Shown: positions 8,728-17,688 of the stretch, piece by piece | Layout: every line of letters begins with the position of its first letter | Numbering within the stretch: the stretch's first letter is position 1 | Source: Deferribacteraceae bacterium UBA6799 | GTDB taxonomy: Bacteria; Chrysiogenota; Deferribacteres; Deferribacterales; Geovibrionaceae | Length of the DNA: 64,000 nt | Direction of reading: 5' to 3' | Assembly: GCA_002452335.1 (NCBI GenBank) | Contig: DKFJ01000003.1 | Location: forward strand, 93,528-157,527 | Position numbers and translations under genes: made by a program | Notes under the pieces: generated by a model | Told to the model about the DNA's origin: nothing | The model's input: only the letters and a program-made list of their open reading frames with translations | Database searches by the model: none

Positions 8728-9846
8728 TTAATCAGCGAGAACAAATTCGCCGTTTTTAATTTCAACCACAACGAATGAGTCCTTAGACAGCCCTGTGTGA
8801 TCTGCGGATGTCATGTTGAACTCGCCGGCAATACCGATAAGTCCCCTCACTTTCTGAAGTTCCTCGGCTATTCTGTCTCTGTTGTTGCCGCCCTTCTCAT
8901 AGGCTGCTTTGAAAAGCATAAAGGCATCATACGCATGTCCGCCGAAAGCGGAAACCGGAGCCTTGAACTGAGACTCAAAGTCTGTCTTGTATTTCATCAG
9001 AGTCTTTTTGAATTTGTCATTGTTAGGGAGTTTATCAGCCACCACGATACGTCCGGAGGTCAGCTTGATTCCGTTAGCGGCGTCGCCTGCCAGCTCGATA
9101 AACTTGCCTGATGCCACGCCCTGTGTCATATACAGGTCTTTCATGCCGAGCTGCTGAGCGTTTCTGGCGATGATGGCGGGTGCTGTTCCTGCCGCCCAGC
9201 AGATGGTGGCGTCAGGTTTTTTCGCCTTGATATTGGCGAGCTGAGATGTCATGTCCTTGTCTTTATCACGGAATTTTTCATCAGCGATGATATGCACCGG
9301 ATATTTCTTAGCGTATTCAAGGATGGCATCTCTGCCTGTGGAGCCGTATCCGCTCTGCTCTGTGATGATAGCTATATTCTTTTTGCCTTTGCTCACAAGA
9401 TATTCGAGAAGTTTCTCCGCAACCTGTGTATCAGACTGAGGTGTTTTATATATATATTTGCTGACAGGTGTCACAATGTCCAGACTGGCCGCGCAGGATA
9501 TCATCGGCAGCTTATATTTTTCCGCCAGACCTTTGATAGCCAGAGCCGAACCTGTTCTGGAGGGTCCGAGAACTGCGACAACGTTGTCTTTTGTAGCCAG
9601 TTTTTTAAATGCGTTGATAGCGGCGTTCTCATCGCCCTGTGTGTCATAGATGAAAAGCTCTATCTTCTCACCTTTGATACCGCCCGTTTTGTTCACTTCA
9701 TCAACAAGCATTTCAAGAGTCTGCTTCTCGGGCATGCCCAGAAAGCTGGTGGGACCTGTGGATGAAAAGAGTCCGCCGAGTCTGATCTCTGCCTGCGCTG
9801 TCATGCACAGAAATACCGCAATAGCTGCGATTGCCAGTTTTTTCAT
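8728..9846 (-). CDS. Branched-chain amino acid ABC transporter substrate-binding protein (LivK-like)
   Basis: Periplasmic ligand-binding protein of 372 residues. The signal peptide MKKLAIAAIAVFLCMTAQA ends in a typical AQA cleavage site. The type I periplasmic fold follows: IRLGGLFSSTGPTSFLG at the start of the mature protein, GPSRTGSALA in the ligand pocket and GGHAYDAFML near the end. These are features of the Leu/Ile/Val-binding (Peripla_BP_6) family. AGGAG lies 8-9 bases before the ATG. No permease or ATPase genes are adjacent, so it is an orphan binding protein here and its real ligand could be another amino acid, amide or small acid. Confidence 0.88.
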   Translation of the reverse strand: MKKLAIAAIAVFLCMTAQAEIRLGGLFSSTGPTSFLGMPEKQTLEMLVDEVNKTGGIKGEKIELFIYDTQGDENAAINAFKKLATKDNVVAVLGPSRTGSALAIKGLAEKYKLPMISCAASLDIVTPVSKYIYKTPQSDTQVAEKLLEYLVSKGKKNIAIITEQSGYGSTGRDAILEYAKKYPVHIIADEKFRDKDKDMTSQLANIKAKKPDATICWAAGTAPAIIARNAQQLGMKDLYMTQGVASGKFIELAGDAANGIKLTSGRIVVADKLPNNDKFKKTLMKYKTDFESQFKAPVSAFGGHAYDAFMLFKAAYEKGGNNRDRIAEELQKVRGLIGIAGEFNMTSADHTGLSKDSFVVVEIKNGEFVLAD

Positions 9847-9974
9847 AATAAGTCACTCCTTCTCATGGGATCAGTTCACGATTATAGCAAATGTTATGTA
9901 AATTACAATGTTTTATCAGGCTAATTATAAACTGTTGAGTGATTATTTTAATTGCTAAAGAAACTATTTTTTCG

Positions 9975-10001
9975 TTAAGACTCAGAAATTCTGACCGATA
10001 A
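9975..10001 (+). promoter_or_regulatory. Sigma-28 (FliA)-like promoter of yjfB
   Basis: TTAA, then 15 bases, then ACCGATAA. This matches the flagellar sigma-28 pattern TAAA-N15-GCCGATAA at all but two core positions. The predicted start near 10008 leaves room for GGAG (10010-10013) and ATG 10020. Confidence 0.65.
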
Positions 10002-10019
10002 ATGATTAAGGAGTATTTT

Positions 10020-10223
10020 ATGGACTTAGCATCACTCTCTTCCGCGGCATCACAGATGAAACAGGCCGAGACAGCCTACGCCGCCAGTATCAAAGTAGCC
10101 AAGATGGCGCTGGACACGCAGGAAATGACCGGAAGCTCCGTTCTGAGCATTCTGGAAGGCGGAAGCGTGAACAGGGCTCAGGCAGATGCCGAAAAAGGCA
10201 GCCTGATAGACGTTATCGCCTGA
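10020..10223 (+). CDS. Putative motility protein, YjfB family
   Basis: 67-residue cytosolic protein rich in Ala, Ser, Met and Gln, beginning MDLASLSSAASQMKQAET. A central helix KVAKMALDTQEMTGSSVL is followed by a polar tail. This matches the small YjfB family (putative motility protein) seen in flagellated bacteria; its biochemical role is unknown. ATG 10020 is placed 6 bases after GGAG; an ATG 18 bases upstream has no such site. The sigma-28-like promoter in front independently supports a motility role. It converges with the DHOD-like gene, leaving two bases between the stops. Confidence 0.75.
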   Translation: MDLASLSSAASQMKQAETAYAASIKVAKMALDTQEMTGSSVLSILEGGSVNRAQADAEKGSLIDVIA

Positions 10224-10225
10224 TA

Positions 10226-11209
10226 TTATTGAAGCAGGTGACCGTCTGCCACCTTTATATATTGAATCCTTTCTATGGTGTGATACTGTCTGATTTTCTT
10301 GCGCATGGCAAGCCCCACAGCGTCTTTCACACTTACCAGGTTTCTTTTATCCAGCCACTTATCAAGTCCTGTGTTCAGGTCGCGGATAGCTGAAAATCCT
10401 TTTTTATAAAGCATAGACGCTGTCTGAACGGTTTTTGCGCCCGCCAGAATGTATTGAATCAGCGTGTCTTCGTCATGCACTCCCGTTGTGGCGGAGATGT
10501 CCACGGGACACTGTCTGCTCACGGCGGCGACCCAGCGGATGACGTTATACGCCTCCTGTGTCTCGCTGTAATAATGCACAGGCTCCAGTTCCAGCGTACG
10601 GGTGTTTATCTTCATCTGATAATATCTGTTGAACAGGGTTACGGCGTCCGCCCCGGCATTTTTTATCTTCTGCACCATGTATGGGATGGAAGAGAAATTA
10701 TCACCGATCTTAACAGCCACGGGTATCTTCACCTTGCTCTTAACGCTCTCTATCACTTCGATATATCTGGCTTCCACCTCAGCGGATGTAAGAGAAGCGT
10801 CAAACGGCACAAATGATATATTCAGCTCAATGGCGTCCGCTCCCGCCTCCTCTATGGAGACAGCGAAATCTGTCCACCATCTGCCGCCCTCGCAGTTTAT
10901 GCTGGCGATAACGGGGATTCCCACAGCCTCAGACGCTTTGCGCACATATTCCAGATATTCGCCTGAGCCGTATACCATAGCGGCGTCAGCGTTTATATAG
11001 TCATATGCTTCCGAGTGAGATATGTCGTCACTGCTGAGCCCGCTGTCCTGCCGGATCTCCTCTTCGAAGAGAGATTTCAGCACCACGGCTCCCGCTCCTG
11101 CGTCCTCTGCCTTTCTGATGTTTGCTATGTCTTTGGTCAGCGTACTGCTAGCCGCCATAACGGGGCTGGTGAGCTTCATTCCCATATAGTCGATAGATAG
11201 ATTAGCCAT
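10226..11209 (-). CDS. Dihydroorotate dehydrogenase-like flavoprotein
   Basis: 327-residue TIM-barrel flavoprotein related to class 1 dihydroorotate dehydrogenase. It opens with LSIDYMGMKLTSPVMAASSTLTK, including the N-terminal SPVMAAS segment of this family. Later come IELNISFVP, PVAVKIGD and DAVTLFNRYY, equivalent to FMN- and phosphate-binding strands. The active-site region differs from true PyrD: the usual SCPN motif reads NISF, without the catalytic Cys. This fits the DHOD-like subgroup of uncertain function often found near ferredoxin or keto-acid oxidoreductases. GAGG lies 8 bases before the ATG. It is 10 bases downstream of ftsK and probably co-transcribed. Confidence 0.8.
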   Translation of the reverse strand: MANLSIDYMGMKLTSPVMAASSTLTKDIANIRKAEDAGAGAVVLKSLFEEEIRQDSGLSSDDISHSEAYDYINADAAMVYGSGEYLEYVRKASEAVGIPVIASINCEGGRWWTDFAVSIEEAGADAIELNISFVPFDASLTSAEVEARYIEVIESVKSKVKIPVAVKIGDNFSSIPYMVQKIKNAGADAVTLFNRYYQMKINTRTLELEPVHYYSETQEAYNVIRWVAAVSRQCPVDISATTGVHDEDTLIQYILAGAKTVQTASMLYKKGFSAIRDLNTGLDKWLDKRNLVSVKDAVGLAMRKKIRQYHTIERIQYIKVADGHLLQ

Positions 11210-11219
11210 GTTTTAAACC

Positions 11220-13508
11220 TCAGTCTTTGATAAGTATCTCTCTGGGTTTCGATGTGCCGTCGCTGGGGGCGATGATGCCCTGTTTTTCCATAATCTCTAC
11301 TATTCTGGCGGCACGGTTATACCCTATTCTCAGGTATCTCTGTATCATGGATATGGAGGCAAAACCTTTCTGGCGAACCAGTTCCAGCGCCTCCTGATAT
11401 TTTTCGTCCATCTCGCTGTCGTCCACTTCGTCCGGGTCAAATGTCTGCTCACGCACCAGATCCATGTTGTATTCCGGTTCGCCGAGGGTTTTCAGGTGCT
11501 CCACTATGCGCCCCACCTCTTCGTCAGACACAAAACATCCGTGCACACGGGTGGTGTCGCTCATGCCCGGCGGCATGAACAGGCTGTCTCCCTTGCCCAG
11601 CAGAACTTCCGCCCCGCCTGTATCCAGAATGGTTCTGGAGTCCACTTTGGACGATACTCTGAATGACAGTCTGGAGGGCATGTTCGCTTTTATAATACCG
11701 GTTATGACGTTTACAGAAGGACGCTGTGTCGCCAGCACAAGGTGGATGCCCACAGCTCTCGCCATCTGGGCTATACGGATGATGGACTGCTCCACCTCTT
11801 TACCCGCCACCAGCATAAGATCGGCGAACTCGTCAACGATAACCACAAGATAGGGCATTTTGGGCAGACTGGAGTCATTCTCCGCCTTCATATTATATGA
11901 ATCTATATTTCTGACTTTCAGCGATGCCAGAGCGGAGTATCTGTTCTCCATCTCCTCCACCACATTGCGCAGAACATTAGCCGCCTTACGAGGGTCAGTC
12001 ACCACAGGCGCGGCGAGGTGAGGTATGTCGTCATAAATGCTCAGCTCCACCATCTTTGGGTCTACCATTACGAATTTCACCTTGTCCGGCGAAGACTTGA
12101 ATATGATGGAACAGATCAGCGTGTTCACCGCCACGGATTTTCCGCTTCCGGTGGTTCCCGCCACCAGCAGGTGCGGCATGGCGGCCAGATCGCTGACATA
12201 TGCCTTGCCCGCTATGTCCTTGCCCATGGCAAAAGCCAAAGGAGACGCGCTGACGTTGTATTCTCTGGACTGCAACAGCTCGCTCAATGAGACCATCGCT
12301 CTGTATTTGTTAGGAAGCTCTATCCCCACCACGGACTTTCCGGGGATGGGGGCTATGATTCTGACGCTCACCGCAGACATGGCAAGGGCGAGATCGTCAG
12401 TAAGGTTAGCTATCTTATTAATCTTCACTCCGGGCGCCGGCTCGAACTCATAAAGCGTAACCACGGGTCCCGGCTGAATCTCTCTGATGCGTCCGTTCAC
12501 ACCGAAATCAGCCAGTTTAGAAACCAGCATATCGCCTTTCGCCTTCAGCTCGGCGTGTGATTCCGCCCGGCTGTCGGTTTTCGGCTCATCCAGAAGGCTG
12601 AGGGGAACGGTATATACCCCTGCGTATTTTTCCATCTGCACAGGAGGTTTTATAGTGATGCCGTTTCCGGCGGGCTTATCATCTTCAAACACAGGATCCA
12701 GAGGCGTATCGTCATCCACCTCTGAGCTTTTCACAGGCTCAGGCTTAGACGACTTATCATCTTTTTTCATCAGATTTTCATCCGCCAGCGGAGCGGACAG
12801 TGTCTGGTTTCTGCTGCCGATAGGCGAACCGTCAGATGCGGGAGGGGTATATCCTCTGACAGAGACGCCGCCGGAGTCAAAATCGTTGAAATTCTCTTCA
12901 TCTTCCTGCTTTTCAGCGGGTTTTTCTTTTCTGGCGGGGATATCTATTTTAGGCATTTTCACGCCTTCTCTCACAAATTTGATAATCACTCTGGGAAACA
13001 GCGCCAGCAGAAGAAGAAGCAGGATAAACACACTCACTATTACTCCGCCCACCCGTCCCACCAGAGAGGAGAAGAGATCAGCAGAAAACAACCCGGCTAT
13101 GCCGCCTGTGGGTTTCTGCGAAAAGATAAAATCGTTGCCGCCCATGAATCCGGTGAGGGTGGACAGCATATAGAGCACCAGCAGAAAGAGTATGAATCGG
13201 AATATGGAGCGTCTCCATTTCATTGACATGTCTTTTCTGTGCTTGTGCGCTGTCCAGGCAAACCAGAAGAGCACAAAAGGAAGCACAAAGGTAGTCCATC
13301 CGAAAAATGTCGCCAGATAATCGCTAAAATAGGCTCCGGATTTCCCGAAAAGGTTGCCTACATGCTGGTCATAGTTGGAAAAAACGATAAAAGTATATCC
13401 CGGGTCCGCTTCTGAGTGAGAGTATATCGCCAGTGTCGCAAACACCGAAAAGAATAGAACTGCTAAAAAAACTATGTCTGTTCTGATACCTTTGGTCTCT
13501 ATATCCAT
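11220..13508 (-). CDS. ftsK: DNA translocase FtsK/SpoIIIE
   Basis: Septal DNA pump that clears and aligns chromosome termini at division. From ATG 13508 the protein has about 762 residues. The N-terminal part has four hydrophobic helices; then a charged, Pro-rich linker; then the motor with Walker A GTTGSGKS and Walker B VVIVDEFADLM; then the C-terminal gamma winged helix (ASISMIQRYLRIGYNRAARIVE region) that reads polar DNA motifs. A TTG 30 bases further upstream is less likely. The start lies inside the end of uppP (10-base overlap), in line with transcription from rnj through uppP. Confidence 0.93.
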   Translation of the reverse strand: MDIETKGIRTDIVFLAVLFFSVFATLAIYSHSEADPGYTFIVFSNYDQHVGNLFGKSGAYFSDYLATFFGWTTFVLPFVLFWFAWTAHKHRKDMSMKWRRSIFRFILFLLVLYMLSTLTGFMGGNDFIFSQKPTGGIAGLFSADLFSSLVGRVGGVIVSVFILLLLLLALFPRVIIKFVREGVKMPKIDIPARKEKPAEKQEDEENFNDFDSGGVSVRGYTPPASDGSPIGSRNQTLSAPLADENLMKKDDKSSKPEPVKSSEVDDDTPLDPVFEDDKPAGNGITIKPPVQMEKYAGVYTVPLSLLDEPKTDSRAESHAELKAKGDMLVSKLADFGVNGRIREIQPGPVVTLYEFEPAPGVKINKIANLTDDLALAMSAVSVRIIAPIPGKSVVGIELPNKYRAMVSLSELLQSREYNVSASPLAFAMGKDIAGKAYVSDLAAMPHLLVAGTTGSGKSVAVNTLICSIIFKSSPDKVKFVMVDPKMVELSIYDDIPHLAAPVVTDPRKAANVLRNVVEEMENRYSALASLKVRNIDSYNMKAENDSSLPKMPYLVVIVDEFADLMLVAGKEVEQSIIRIAQMARAVGIHLVLATQRPSVNVITGIIKANMPSRLSFRVSSKVDSRTILDTGGAEVLLGKGDSLFMPPGMSDTTRVHGCFVSDEEVGRIVEHLKTLGEPEYNMDLVREQTFDPDEVDDSEMDEKYQEALELVRQKGFASISMIQRYLRIGYNRAARIVEIMEKQGIIAPSDGTSKPREILIKD

Positions 13509-14290
13509 ACTATAGATACTATCCCCATTACCAGGCAATACATGGCGAAAAGCCTAAGGTTTGCCCTTTTGATAAAATATACCATCATGCCGATGGCAAA
13601 AAAACCTGTGATGAACGCCGCCGCCATACCCGCGAGATACATAGGTATCTCGGAGGAGGCAACATCGCCCAGATGTCTGGACTGTAATATTATAGCGCCT
13701 AAAATGGCGGGAACGGACATTAAAAATGTGAATTCTCCCATCTCTGAGCGTTTGATGCCCAGATAGAGCCCTGCGGCAGTGGTTGAGCCGGAGCGGGATA
13801 TGCCGGGAATAACAGCCAGCCCCTGAACTATCCCTATCAGAAAAGCGGGGACAACGCTGATCAGCTTCTGCCCGTGGAATCTGTCGGAGAAGAGCAGCAG
13901 TACAGATGTAGCGATAAGAAAATATCCGACGTATGACGGAGTGCTGAACATCCCCTCCACCGTCTTTTCCAGAGAGAGTCCTATGATGCCCGTGGGGATG
14001 GTCGCTATGATGATTCCCCAGAAGAAGCGCTTGTTTTCGAAATAGATAATCTTGTAATCATTATTGATAAGCCCCAGAGGACTGATGAGCAACTCAAATA
14101 TCCTGTGGCGGAAATACACCACCACCGCTCCCAGTGTCGCTCCGTGAAGAAGGGTGTCAAAGAGCATGCCCGGCTGGACAAAATCCTTGAAAAGCGACTG
14201 GACAATAACCAGATGCCCCGAGCTGCTGACGGGCAGAAATTCCGTCAACCCCTGTACTATACCCAAAATAATAGCTGTAGTGTAATCCAT
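13499..14290 (-). CDS. uppP: Undecaprenyl-diphosphatase (BacA/UppP)
   Basis: Inner-membrane enzyme that dephosphorylates undecaprenyl pyrophosphate to recycle the lipid carrier of peptidoglycan and O-antigen synthesis. The 263 residues form several transmembrane helices and carry both inverted-repeat active-site motifs: QGLTEFLPVSSSGHL near residue 14 and PGISRSGSTTAAGL near residue 161. GGAG lies 6 bases before ATG. The start directly follows the rnj stop (adjacent codons), so translation is probably coupled. Confidence 0.95.
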   Translation of the reverse strand: MDYTTAIILGIVQGLTEFLPVSSSGHLVIVQSLFKDFVQPGMLFDTLLHGATLGAVVVYFRHRIFELLISPLGLINNDYKIIYFENKRFFWGIIIATIPTGIIGLSLEKTVEGMFSTPSYVGYFLIATSVLLLFSDRFHGQKLISVVPAFLIGIVQGLAVIPGISRSGSTTAAGLYLGIKRSEMGEFTFLMSVPAILGAIILQSRHLGDVASSEIPMYLAGMAAAFITGFFAIGMMVYFIKRANLRLFAMYCLVMGIVSIVWI

Positions 14291-15928
14291 TTACTTCTCC
14301 GCAACAACGGGGATGACCAGAGGTCTTCTGTCCAGCGTCTTCTTAAAGAACCGCTTGGTAAGCCTCCTCACACCCTCTTTGATCTCTGAATAATCATAAT
14401 CGGCAGAATTTGTAAATTCTCCCATGTGTTCTGTCAGAAAATCTTTCAGCTTGTCTATATATTTTTCGTCCAGACTGAACCCCGCTGTCTCCACCACGGG
14501 AGGCATTTCATAGGTTCCGTCAGTATTTTTCAGCATCAGAACGCTCACCGCTCCGTCACGGCACAGGTGCTTGCGTTCTCTGATAGACTCTTCGTCCATG
14601 GCAAAGTGACCACGGAGGTCGATAAAAACCTTCCCGTGGGGTACATCGCCCTTTTTTATCAGCTCGTTGTTGTGGAATGTCACACGTTTTCCGTCTTCCA
14701 GCAGAAGCACGTTGTCATTGTCCACCATGCTCATGGATTTCAGCATCCTCTTCATGGTGATCAGGTGCATCGGCTCGCCGTGTATCGGGATGACATACTG
14801 CGGGCGGGTGAAGTTCACCATCAGCTTGATCTCCTCCTGAGAGGCGTGACCGGATACATGTATCCTGTTCTTGCCGATGTCAACAACCGTTCCGCCTGAT
14901 TTATATATCATATTTACCAGATTTATCAGATTCTTTTCATTGCCGGGGATAACTCTCGCTGATATCACGAATGTATCGCCCTCTTTCACATTCAGGTCTT
15001 TGCGTTCGCCGGAAACAACCCTGTAAAGGGTGCTGTTGGTCTCTCCCTGACAGCCTGTTATTATATAGCATATCTTGTCTGGGTCCATACGTCTGGCTGT
15101 CTTCAGATCGACTATCAGATCCTCGGGCATCTCCACATATCCCAGCGAAGCCGCTATGGATACGTTGCGGTCCAGCGCCGCACCCTCCAGAACAACCTTG
15201 CGCCCGCACTCTCTGGCTATCTCGAACACCTGACGGAATCTGTCCACGTTCGAAGAGAAGGTGGTGAAGAATATCCGCCCCTGAGCGTTTCTGAATATCT
15301 TCAGCAGATCGTTGCGGATACTGCTCTCCGAATGGGTAAACCCCTCACGCTCGGCATTGGTGGAATCTATCAGCAGAGCTGTCAGTCCCTGCTCCCCCAG
15401 CGCCGTAAAATCAGAAGGCTTAAACGGCTCTCCGCCCACGGGCGTCTGATCTATCTTAAAATCAGAAGCGTGCAGTCCGGAGAAATCCCCGGCCACTATG
15501 TGCAGAGCGTATGTATCACTGATGGAGTGAGTGACAGGCAGAAATGTCACGGAGAAATCCCCTGCCGTGATCGTCTCTCTCGCCAGAATATAGTTCAGAT
15601 TGAACGGACTGTTTCTCGACCTGCTCTTCGCCTGAAGAATCCCCAGAGACAGTCTGCCTCCGTACACAGGAAAATTGAACCTGCGCAGGAGAACCGGCAC
15701 GGCGCCCACATGATCTTCGTGTCCGTGGGTGATAAAGACACCCTTCACCTTGTCTCTGATCTTTTCGATATAGTCGAATGACGGGATCACATAGTCGATC
15801 CCGGGAAAGTTGTTGTCGGCGAACATAACGCCGCAGTCCACAATTATAGCTGAGTGTTCGGTCTCGTAGACATACATGTTCATGCCTATCTCGCCCACTC
15901 CGCCTAGTATAGATATAGTACAAGACAT
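14291..15928 (-). CDS. rnj: Ribonuclease J
   Basis: 545-residue metallo-beta-lactamase/beta-CASP ribonuclease, with 5'-exo- and endonuclease activity in RNA turnover. The zinc motif HGHEDHVGA lies at about 72-80. The beta-CASP region and the late motif HVSGHASQEE (about 361-370) follow, and IPIHGEPMHL completes the metal site. RNase J rather than RNase E is informative for the lineage. The ATG follows a weak ribosome site; the only AGGAG lies about 16 bases upstream. First gene of the rnj-uppP-ftsK-DHOD-like group. Confidence 0.93.
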   Translation of the reverse strand: MSCTISILGGVGEIGMNMYVYETEHSAIIVDCGVMFADNNFPGIDYVIPSFDYIEKIRDKVKGVFITHGHEDHVGAVPVLLRRFNFPVYGGRLSLGILQAKSRSRNSPFNLNYILARETITAGDFSVTFLPVTHSISDTYALHIVAGDFSGLHASDFKIDQTPVGGEPFKPSDFTALGEQGLTALLIDSTNAEREGFTHSESSIRNDLLKIFRNAQGRIFFTTFSSNVDRFRQVFEIARECGRKVVLEGAALDRNVSIAASLGYVEMPEDLIVDLKTARRMDPDKICYIITGCQGETNSTLYRVVSGERKDLNVKEGDTFVISARVIPGNEKNLINLVNMIYKSGGTVVDIGKNRIHVSGHASQEEIKLMVNFTRPQYVIPIHGEPMHLITMKRMLKSMSMVDNDNVLLLEDGKRVTFHNNELIKKGDVPHGKVFIDLRGHFAMDEESIRERKHLCRDGAVSVLMLKNTDGTYEMPPVVETAGFSLDEKYIDKLKDFLTEHMGEFTNSADYDYSEIKEGVRRLTKRFFKKTLDRRPLVIPVVAEK

Positions 15929-16120
15929 AAGCTATTCTAAATAACTCCTGATAAAAAGACAAGCAAGTTAAATCAGTATGATGATTTTTTTAAAACAACC
16001 CCAAGTGCTTCAGACAATCAAATGCTATACATAAAATATCTTAGACATCAAATTTTTACCCGCAATTTCCCCATATACACAGCAACATTTGCAGATGTAT
16101 AATCATTATCAGGAGGCTTT

Positions 16121-16978
16121 ATGAAAAATATACTGATGTCGCTGATATCCGCTGTCATGCTGACAGGAACGGTCTTTGCCGCTGATTATTCTCTGCCTTC
16201 ATTCATTTTTCCAGATACCGGCATCCCTTTTGTCAACAGGGTGAAACAGCTCTGCTCGGATACAGCGGGAAAAGATTTTTCCGACCTTTTCGGCTCCACG
16301 GCTCTAAATGACGAATCCGTATGCGGATACACAAAAGAGGACATCGCGAAGATATACACCACTGGCTTTTACAAATATTATGACACAAAAAATCTCGCTG
16401 AAACGACCGGAAGAAACACCGGAGTTGACATGTTCTTCGGCATAACAGAAACCATAAACCCGGAATTCATCAGCTTCTCCTGCCCTTCGGATAAGGCAAA
16501 TGGAGAGATAACCTACCGATATGTCAGCAAAACCGACTCTGTAATAGGCAAGTACGAATCACACAGCACAACGGTCAATGTTGTAACCATGTACCTGAAT
16601 AACATTAACGAACCAGACTACATCAGGACACTGAGTCAAGCCACAGTGACAGGAAACCTGCCGATACCGACGCCTTCAGTTATCCCCGCATTCAGAGACA
16701 TGAATACCGGTGAAACAGTGCTGGCGGTTAAGGTAAACGGCAACAGTTCAGTCATATATATCGAACAGCTCGGCGATAAAAAAACCCGCCTGAAAGCATG
16801 GGATAACGGAAATCTGCTGACAATACAGCATATGAAAAAAGGGCTCTACCACGGCACTTTCGAAATGAAGGAGAGGCGGACAAAAATTATGGGCACTGAA
16901 TATGTAACTCCCGGCTGGACAAGATGCTACAGCAACGGCGTGGAAGTCAAAACCACAGGTGAATGTAATGTGGATTAG
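16121..16978 (+). CDS. Secreted hypothetical protein
   Basis: 285-residue protein of unknown family. A signal peptide (MKNILMSLISAVMLTGTVFA, cleavage before ADY) sends it to the periplasm or beyond. The mature protein is mixed alpha/beta by composition, with four Cys spread at C31, C49, C113 and C269 or nearby, and no metal or catalytic motif I recognise. AGGAGG lies 6 bases before ATG, so it should be well translated. Its last codons overlap the start of a tiny signal-peptide reading frame (see 16968), which suggests a decayed second gene of the same operon. Confidence 0.6.
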   Translation: MKNILMSLISAVMLTGTVFAADYSLPSFIFPDTGIPFVNRVKQLCSDTAGKDFSDLFGSTALNDESVCGYTKEDIAKIYTTGFYKYYDTKNLAETTGRNTGVDMFFGITETINPEFISFSCPSDKANGEITYRYVSKTDSVIGKYESHSTTVNVVTMYLNNINEPDYIRTLSQATVTGNLPIPTPSVIPAFRDMNTGETVLAVKVNGNSSVIYIEQLGDKKTRLKAWDNGNLLTIQHMKKGLYHGTFEMKERRTKIMGTEYVTPGWTRCYSNGVEVKTTGECNVD

Positions 16979-17075
16979 ACTTCTGTCTATCCTGCTTTTT
17001 CTCTCAGTCGGCGCCTATGCTCAGGTATACGACCCCCACACGGTATATTCGTCAGCGCCACGACACTGCCTATAA
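16968..17075 (+). pseudogene. Remnant of a secreted-protein gene (signal peptide plus a stub)
   Basis: The 35-codon frame starts inside the end of the preceding secreted-protein gene. Residues 1-18 look like a complete signal peptide (RLLSILLFLSVGAYA then Q). The frame then runs only 17 more residues before TAA, 15 bases ahead of a terminator. Either a frameshift or deletion removed the body of a second secreted protein, or this is a secreted microprotein. Decay is the simpler reading. Confidence 0.4.
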
Positions 17076-17090
17076 CCGACTATCTCACAA

Positions 17091-17120
17091 AAAAGGGGAG
17101 CTTCCGCTCCCCCGTTTTTT
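17091..17120. terminator. Bidirectional terminator between the secreted-protein gene and yajQ
   Basis: 7-bp stem GGGGAGC / GCTCCCC with a TTCC loop, flanked by A6 on the left and T6 on the right. It can serve the convergent genes on both strands; the minus-strand gene ends at its edge. Confidence 0.85.
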
Positions 17121-17612
17121 CTAGTTTTTCAGGTTTACAAACTGAACAGGCACATCCAGATCGGATGTCTTCATCATCTGCATCACTGCCTGAAGATCGT
17201 CTATCTTCTTGCCCTCCACCCTCACACGCTCATCCATAATAGAGGCGTTCACTTTCAGCTTGGAGTCTTTGATGATCTTCACTATCTTTTTGGCGTTGTC
17301 CTTGCCCAGTCCCTCTTCTATCTTTATCTCGAATTTTTTGTGACCTTTCGATGTGTTCTCCGGCTCGCCGAAGCTGAAAACACGGCTGTCGATATTTCTC
17401 TTCACCCCGTGTTTTATCATCATCTCTTTGATGGCCTGACATTTCATATCGTCAGACGTTGTTATCTTCACGATTTTGTCTTTCTTGTTCAGGTCTATCT
17501 CAGTATCTGAGCCCCTGAAGTCGAACCGTCCCTCGCACTCTTTCTTTACCAGGTTGACGGTGTTGTCCAGCTCCTGAATATCTATTTCGTTCACTATGTC
17601 AAATGACGGCAT
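17121..17612 (-). CDS. YajQ family nucleotide-binding protein
   Basis: 163-residue cytosolic protein that matches YajQ over its whole length: PSFDIVNEIDIQELDNTVN at the N terminus and RFDFRGSDTEI near residue 31. Two similar alpha/beta (RRM-like) halves are followed by VRVEGKKIDDLQAVMQMM near the C terminus. Members in Xanthomonas bind cyclic di-GMP and act as regulators; whether this one does is not visible. GGAGG lies 7 bases before the ATG. Single gene, ended by a terminator. Confidence 0.93.
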   Translation of the reverse strand: MPSFDIVNEIDIQELDNTVNLVKKECEGRFDFRGSDTEIDLNKKDKIVKITTSDDMKCQAIKEMMIKHGVKRNIDSRVFSFGEPENTSKGHKKFEIKIEEGLGKDNAKKIVKIIKDSKLKVNASIMDERVRVEGKKIDDLQAVMQMMKTSDLDVPVQFVNLKN

Positions 17613-17654
17613 AATGTCCTCCGGCGTAAAATTTGTAAGTTATACAAATAATCA

Positions 17655-17682
17655 TTGATTTTCGTTCTATGCAAGATAAAAT
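17655..17682 (+). promoter_or_regulatory. Sigma-70 promoter giving an apparently leaderless mRNA
   Basis: -35 TTGATT (17655-17660), a 16-base spacer and -10 TAAAAT (17677-17682). Only six bases (TGCCTC) separate the -10 from ATG 17689, so transcription should begin on or beside the start codon. There is no Shine-Dalgarno site. Confidence 0.6.
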
Positions 17683-17688
17683 TGCCTC

